Of a DNA stretch of 64,000 nt, positions 60,340-64,000 are shown piece after piece (within the stretch, counting starts at the first letter, position 1; every line of letters starts with the position of its first letter). The stretch is from JADJPF01 sp964492845 (GTDB lineage: Bacteria; Acidobacteriota; Blastocatellia; Chloracidobacteriales; JADJPF01), in assembly GCA_964492845.1 (NCBI GenBank), contig CAZBMZ010000002.1:62001-126000 (forward strand), written 5' to 3'. The notes under the pieces are model-generated. The model did no database searches. It saw only the letters and a list, made by a program, of their open reading frames with translations, and was not told where the DNA came from. The translations under genes were made by a program, and so were the position numbers.

Positions 60340-62459
60340 AAAGAGCCGCATCAAAAGTTAAGATAGAAGCAGAGCAACATAACTTGTTTATCAATAGTAG
60401 TAAGGCCATTGAACATCATTTTCCTATTAAGCAAATAAGCCAACTTGCACAGCAAGAGAGTTGGAGAAAAGAGGTTAACAGACCCATTTACCATATTCAT
60501 AAATGGTGGGCGCAACGCTTAGGTTCTGTGTTTAGGGCTATTATTTTAGGTGTACTTGCTGGCCCTTACGTAGATATATGGGAAAATTTTTATAAAAAGC
60601 ATGATTTCAATGGAAAGATTATCCTTGATCCATTTATGGGCAGTGGAACAACTCTTGGAGAATGTGCAAAACTTGGTGCTAAGCCTATTGGGGTTGATAT
60701 AAATCCTGTAAGTTCGTTTATTGTAAAACAAGCTTTAATGCCTGTTGATATAACAGAGCTAGAAAGAATTTTTGGTGAAATTGAAGCTAATGTAAAAGAG
60801 AAAATACAACACTACTACAAAACTATAGACCCAATCACAGGAGAAGAAATATTAGCACTTTACTATTTTTGGGTGAAACAGGTAACAACACCAAAGGGAG
60901 AAAACATTCCTTTATTCAGTTCCTATGTTTTTAGTAAAGATGCTTACCCTAAGAAGAAACCCATTGCAAAAATTATTTGCCCTTCTTGTTGGAATATCAA
61001 TTATGAGAAGTATGATGCCGTTAGTTTGGTATGTTGTGCCTGTAAACACCACTTTAACCCACAAAAGGGAAGAGCCGAAGGTCAATACGTCACCGATTTA
61101 TCAGGGGTGAAATATAAGATCAAAGATTTAATTAATGCTAGCAAATCTCCACCTTCTCACAAATTATATGCCATTTTAGCTTTAAGGAATGATGGGACAA
61201 AAGTATACAGTTGTCCAACATCCTATGATTTTAAATTATTACAAGAAGTTAAAGACAGACTCAAAAAAGAAGATATTCCATTGCCAGATATGGTCATACG
61301 CGATGGATACAATACTAACCAAGCAAGAAGCTACAATTACCTTAATTGGCGAGACTTTTTTAATGAGCGTCAACTTTTATCTCTAGGCCTTTTATTAAAA
61401 AGTATATTACAAATAAAAAACAAAATTATTAGAGAACAATTTTTGTGTTTATTTTCTAGCACCTTAGAATTCAATAATCTTTTCTGTAGCTTTAAGGGGG
61501 AGGGAACAGGTGCAGTGCGTCACTTATTCTCTCACCATATTCTGAAACCTGAGCGTACTCCCTTAGAAAACAGCGTGTGGGGAACAGATAAAAGTAGTGG
61601 TACTTTCTCTACTCTATATCGTTCTCGGTTATTAAAAGCAAAACAATATCTTGAGCAACCTTTTGAACTCAGTATCTTTCACAAAGGGGATGAAAAAGTA
61701 AGATCATCTGAAAAAGTGGTTTGTAGTGATCCCCTTAGTTTTATTGTAACGGAATCTTGGGAAGAATTTGGTAATAAGCCCAAATCTGCACTGGTGTTGA
61801 ATGGGGATAGTGGAAAACTCATCATCCCAGATCAATCTGTTGATGCAGTTATCACTGACCCGCCTTATTTTGATTTTGTCCATTATAGTGAGCTAAGTGA
61901 TTTTTTCTATGCGTGGCTTGCCCCAGTATTAAAAAAAGATTACAACTATTTCTCTTCGGCTGATTCTTCAAATAGCAATGAAGTGCAAAGCCGAAGTCCA
62001 GCAGAATTTACATTGCGGTTAGCAAAAGTATTTCAAGAGTGTCACCGCGTTTTGAAAAAAGAAGGACTATTATCTTTTAGCTTTCATCATTCTCGTATTG
62101 AAGGGTGGTTGTCCATTTATAATGCAATAAGCACTGCGGGATTTAATATAGTCGCAGTTTACCCAATTTATGGTGAAATGATGGGCGCAAATCCTAAAAG
62201 CTCAACTAAAGAACCTATTTCATTAGATGCTATTTTAATATGTAAAAAAAATAAAAAGGTTAGAAGTAATAAGAATATTGTTAGTACAATAATGGAGAAA
62301 ACCAGAGAAATAAGTAAAGAATTGACCTCTTCAGGAATCAAACTATCACAATCAGATTATTTTGTAATAAGAATGTCTAGTGCTTTAATGGAAGGTTCTT
62401 TGTGTGGCTATAAGTCAGATGAAATGCTCTTACTATTGAAACAAATTGTTGCAATCTAA
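60336..62459 (+). CDS. DNA amino-methyltransferase (N6-adenine or N4-cytosine) of the R-M system
   Basis: The protein has 707 residues, longer than most type II methyltransferases. HIHKWWAQRLG (53-63) resembles the KWWARR start of DUF1156-like methylases. Motif I is LDPFMGSGTT (97-106) with the SAM-binding Asp in GVDINP; catalytic motif IV is TDPPYFDF (DPPY at 508-511). The two motifs are separated by 400 residues. An insert at about 215-240 holds a four-Cys zinc ribbon (CPSC, CCAC), and most of the spacer probably forms the target-recognition region. It would protect host DNA from the overlapping endonuclease. Confidence 0.9.
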   Translation: MKRAASKVKIEAEQHNLFINSSKAIEHHFPIKQISQLAQQESWRKEVNRPIYHIHKWWAQRLGSVFRAIILGVLAGPYVDIWENFYKKHDFNGKIILDPFMGSGTTLGECAKLGAKPIGVDINPVSSFIVKQALMPVDITELERIFGEIEANVKEKIQHYYKTIDPITGEEILALYYFWVKQVTTPKGENIPLFSSYVFSKDAYPKKKPIAKIICPSCWNINYEKYDAVSLVCCACKHHFNPQKGRAEGQYVTDLSGVKYKIKDLINASKSPPSHKLYAILALRNDGTKVYSCPTSYDFKLLQEVKDRLKKEDIPLPDMVIRDGYNTNQARSYNYLNWRDFFNERQLLSLGLLLKSILQIKNKIIREQFLCLFSSTLEFNNLFCSFKGEGTGAVRHLFSHHILKPERTPLENSVWGTDKSSGTFSTLYRSRLLKAKQYLEQPFELSIFHKGDEKVRSSEKVVCSDPLSFIVTESWEEFGNKPKSALVLNGDSGKLIIPDQSVDAVITDPPYFDFVHYSELSDFFYAWLAPVLKKDYNYFSSADSSNSNEVQSRSPAEFTLRLAKVFQECHRVLKKEGLLSFSFHHSRIEGWLSIYNAISTAGFNIVAVYPIYGEMMGANPKSSTKEPISLDAILICKKNKKVRSNKNIVSTIMEKTREISKELTSSGIKLSQSDYFVIRMSSALMEGSLCGYKSDEMLLLLKQIVAI

Positions 62460-62838
62460 ATTTTTTGTAATTTACCTAAGAGTTGCAATCCGCTAGCTTT
62501 ATGAGGTGTAATGGTTCAGAAGGAAATGGAAGCCAAGTAAATAAGGCAAGTGAGCAAGTATAAATCTTAAATCATCATCATCAATTTTTATCAGCTTTTT
62601 CCTCTTATAATTAGCCTATGAGCATACCAGTAAATTATACCAGATTGGATTAGCAACCACGCATTAATTATTAACAAACCTTTTGGCAACAAACCATAAC
62701 TTACAGTTGGCTTTTTATTAATACGTGTTTTTGATTCCAAGGTGGTATTACTATATCTAGCTGGTTTTTCCGTGTTTTAGAAATTCTAAGAGCGTAATAA
62801 CAATATAATCACTTTGTAATAGTTATGTTTCAGTGTAG
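62460..62838. other. Convergent intergenic region after the R-M genes
   Basis: About 379 AT-rich bases. No long open frame, terminator or repeat of note; only a short TTAGAA-A-TTCTAA palindrome at 62777-62789. Confidence 0.4.
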
Positions 62839-63753
62839 TTAATTTTGCGAAATTTCTATTGTTTGAATTTGCGAATTAGGGTTTTTGATTTCTAATTTTC
62901 CGCTACGCAAATGCAAATCTCTTTGTGGAAATGGAATTTCTACATTATGTTGTTTGAATTTCTTGCTAATAGCATAATTTAATTCACTTCGCAGTACAGG
63001 TTTTAACCTTATGTAGTCCTCTGTCCAAACACTGAGTAAAAAATTAAGCGAACTATCCCCAAATTCTTGGAAAAGGACTCTTGGTGGTGGGTCTGATAGT
63101 ATGCCGGAATGTTCTTTAGCTACTTCTATAAGCAAATCACGAATTTTTTCAGGGTCTTCATTGTAAGAAACTCCAACAGGAAAATTAAAACGTACTTTTC
63201 TTTCTCGATAACTCCAATTTACTACCCTAGAAGAAATAAACTCTGCATTAGGAATAATTATATCTATATTATCATTAGTAGTTATTGTGGTAGCACGTGG
63301 CGAAATAATTCTTACATCTCCGTCAATATCATCAAGTTGGACACGATCTCCAACCTTAATTGGACGTTCAAACAAAATTATTATTCCGCTAATAAAATTA
63401 TTAGCAATGTTTTGCAAACCTAAACCAATACCAATACCGATTGCTCCGGTTAAAGTAAGTACAGTAGTTATATCTATGCCAGAGGTTTGAAGTATAATCA
63501 TTATACCTATGCCAATACTGATGTAACGAATAATTGATCCTACAGCTTCACGAGTACCAAGTTCTATGCTTGTATTGGCTAAAACTCTATCTACCATCCA
63601 TTTTTTTATTTTTTTAGTTATATAAAAAAGAGCTATTAAAAGAAAAGCTAAATAAATTATTGTTGAAGGTGTAAGTGTTGTATTACCTAGCTTTAGAATA
63701 GTGAAATTTAAGATATTATTTATTGTTGTAAGAATTGTTTGCAGGGTTTGCAT
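62839..63753 (-). CDS. MscS-family mechanosensitive channel
   Basis: The protein has 304 residues. Three N-terminal helices include the pore helix with regular Gly/Ala spacing (LTGAIGIGIGLGLQNIANNF) and FERPIKVGDRVQL, the hallmark of MscS, followed by the beta domain (ATTITTNDNIDIIIPNAEFI, of which part is cited) and the C-terminal alpha/beta vestibule (GVSYNEDPEKIRDLL, VEIPFPQRDLH). It opens on membrane tension to release osmolytes during hypo-osmotic shock. GGAGGTAAA precedes the ATG. Confidence 0.95.
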   Translation of the reverse strand: MQTLQTILTTINNILNFTILKLGNTTLTPSTIIYLAFLLIALFYITKKIKKWMVDRVLANTSIELGTREAVGSIIRYISIGIGIMIILQTSGIDITTVLTLTGAIGIGIGLGLQNIANNFISGIIILFERPIKVGDRVQLDDIDGDVRIISPRATTITTNDNIDIIIPNAEFISSRVVNWSYRERKVRFNFPVGVSYNEDPEKIRDLLIEVAKEHSGILSDPPPRVLFQEFGDSSLNFLLSVWTEDYIRLKPVLRSELNYAISKKFKQHNVEIPFPQRDLHLRSGKLEIKNPNSQIQTIEISQN

Positions 63754-63925
63754 TTTACCTCCAGCTAAAACAGGGCTAAGTTTTTGATTAGATTAATTAT
63801 AATGTCAATATGTCTTAGGGAAGCCATTTAATCAACCTTTCTTGAGTTAAATATTCTTAAAAAAGAAGTTAAGAGGTAAATGTAAATATTTGTAAAATTT
63901 AATTTTAGCAAAGATAAAGTAATTA

Positions 63926-64000
63926 TTATTGTTGAGGAGGTTTAGAAAAATAATATCTACTAAATTGATCTTGTTGGCCTCTAACAAAGCCCGTACAAAC
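63926..64000 (-). CDS. Partial CDS: C-terminal end of an unidentified protein
   Basis: On the minus strand a frame open from the window edge encodes 24 residues (ending FVRGQQDQFSRYYFSKPPQQ) before a TAA at 63928-63926. Composition and codon use look like the tail of a real gene whose body lies outside the window. It is short enough that chance cannot be excluded. Confidence 0.4.
   Translation of the reverse strand, partial: VCTGFVRGQQDQFSRYYFSKPPQQ

Overview
The window is AT-rich (by eye roughly 35-38% G+C) and densely coded on both strands. It has no tRNA, rRNA, CRISPR array or recognisable IS element. The gene repertoire points to a Gram-negative bacterium with a large Hanks-type kinase complement. 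It includes two Ser/Thr kinases that begin with a CxxC...C zinc-ribbon-like motif, a PP2C phosphatase, an outer-membrane barrel protein, bactofilins, cyanophycin synthetase and cyanophycinase, three Uma2 endonucleases and CstA. This mix best fits Acidobacteriota (Blastocatellia-like). That assignment is an inference from family content and was not tested by any search.

Layout. 1-6.6 kb (minus strand): a start-only secreted protein fragment, a membrane Ser/Thr kinase with an extracytoplasmic FGE-fold domain, then a tight PP2C / porin / di-haem oxidoreductase operon. 6.9-9.0 kb (plus): an NTF2-like protein, an acyl-CoA dehydrogenase and a two-ACT-domain protein. 9.1-13.5 kb (minus): a coiled-coil protein with a CesT-like chaperone protein, then a secreted lipase-like hydrolase with a secreted partner. 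14-19.8 kb: a likely cytoskeletal or scaffold cluster with a proline-rich protein facing an operon of HhH/proline-rich protein, pentapeptide-repeat/bactofilin fusion and bactofilin. 20-25.2 kb: an amidotransferase, a CPBP protease, an ECF sigma factor and a large LysM/GH23/Cys-His peptidoglycan hydrolase without a signal peptide. 25.4-38.9 kb: Uma2, the cphB-cphA operon, a B12-binding radical SAM protein, S66 carboxypeptidase, acyl-CoA ligase, a divergent Ser/Thr kinase and YgfZ. 38.9-43.8 kb: a small gene, a PIN/antitoxin module bracketed by 58-bp direct repeats, a PhyH oxygenase, DUF971, a DnaC-like loader and small genes. 43.8-54.3 kb: CstA, a 1038-residue orphan, SmpB, leucyl aminopeptidase, Uma2, an enolase-superfamily enzyme and a LysM/GH19 hydrolase. 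54.3-64 kb: a structured non-coding region, a membrane-protein pair, Uma2, an ATP-grasp-like protein, a TPR membrane protein, a two-gene restriction-modification system, an MscS channel and the 3' end of one more gene.

How parts may work together. Kinase and phosphatase genes lie close together in the first 7 kb and may form a signalling pair. CphA makes the nitrogen/carbon reserve cyanophycin and CphB degrades it. The two peptidoglycan hydrolases at 23-25 kb and 53-54 kb share an unusual short repeated motif (G-hydrophobic-x-V-A/S-K) and lack export signals, and a CesT-like chaperone gene with a Ser-rich N-terminus lies nearby. A non-Sec export route is possible but unproven. The most noteworthy structures are the direct-repeat-bounded toxin-antitoxin insertion, the structured RNA region at 54.4-54.8 kb, the shared motif of the signal-less hydrolases and the bactofilin/pentapeptide scaffold locus.
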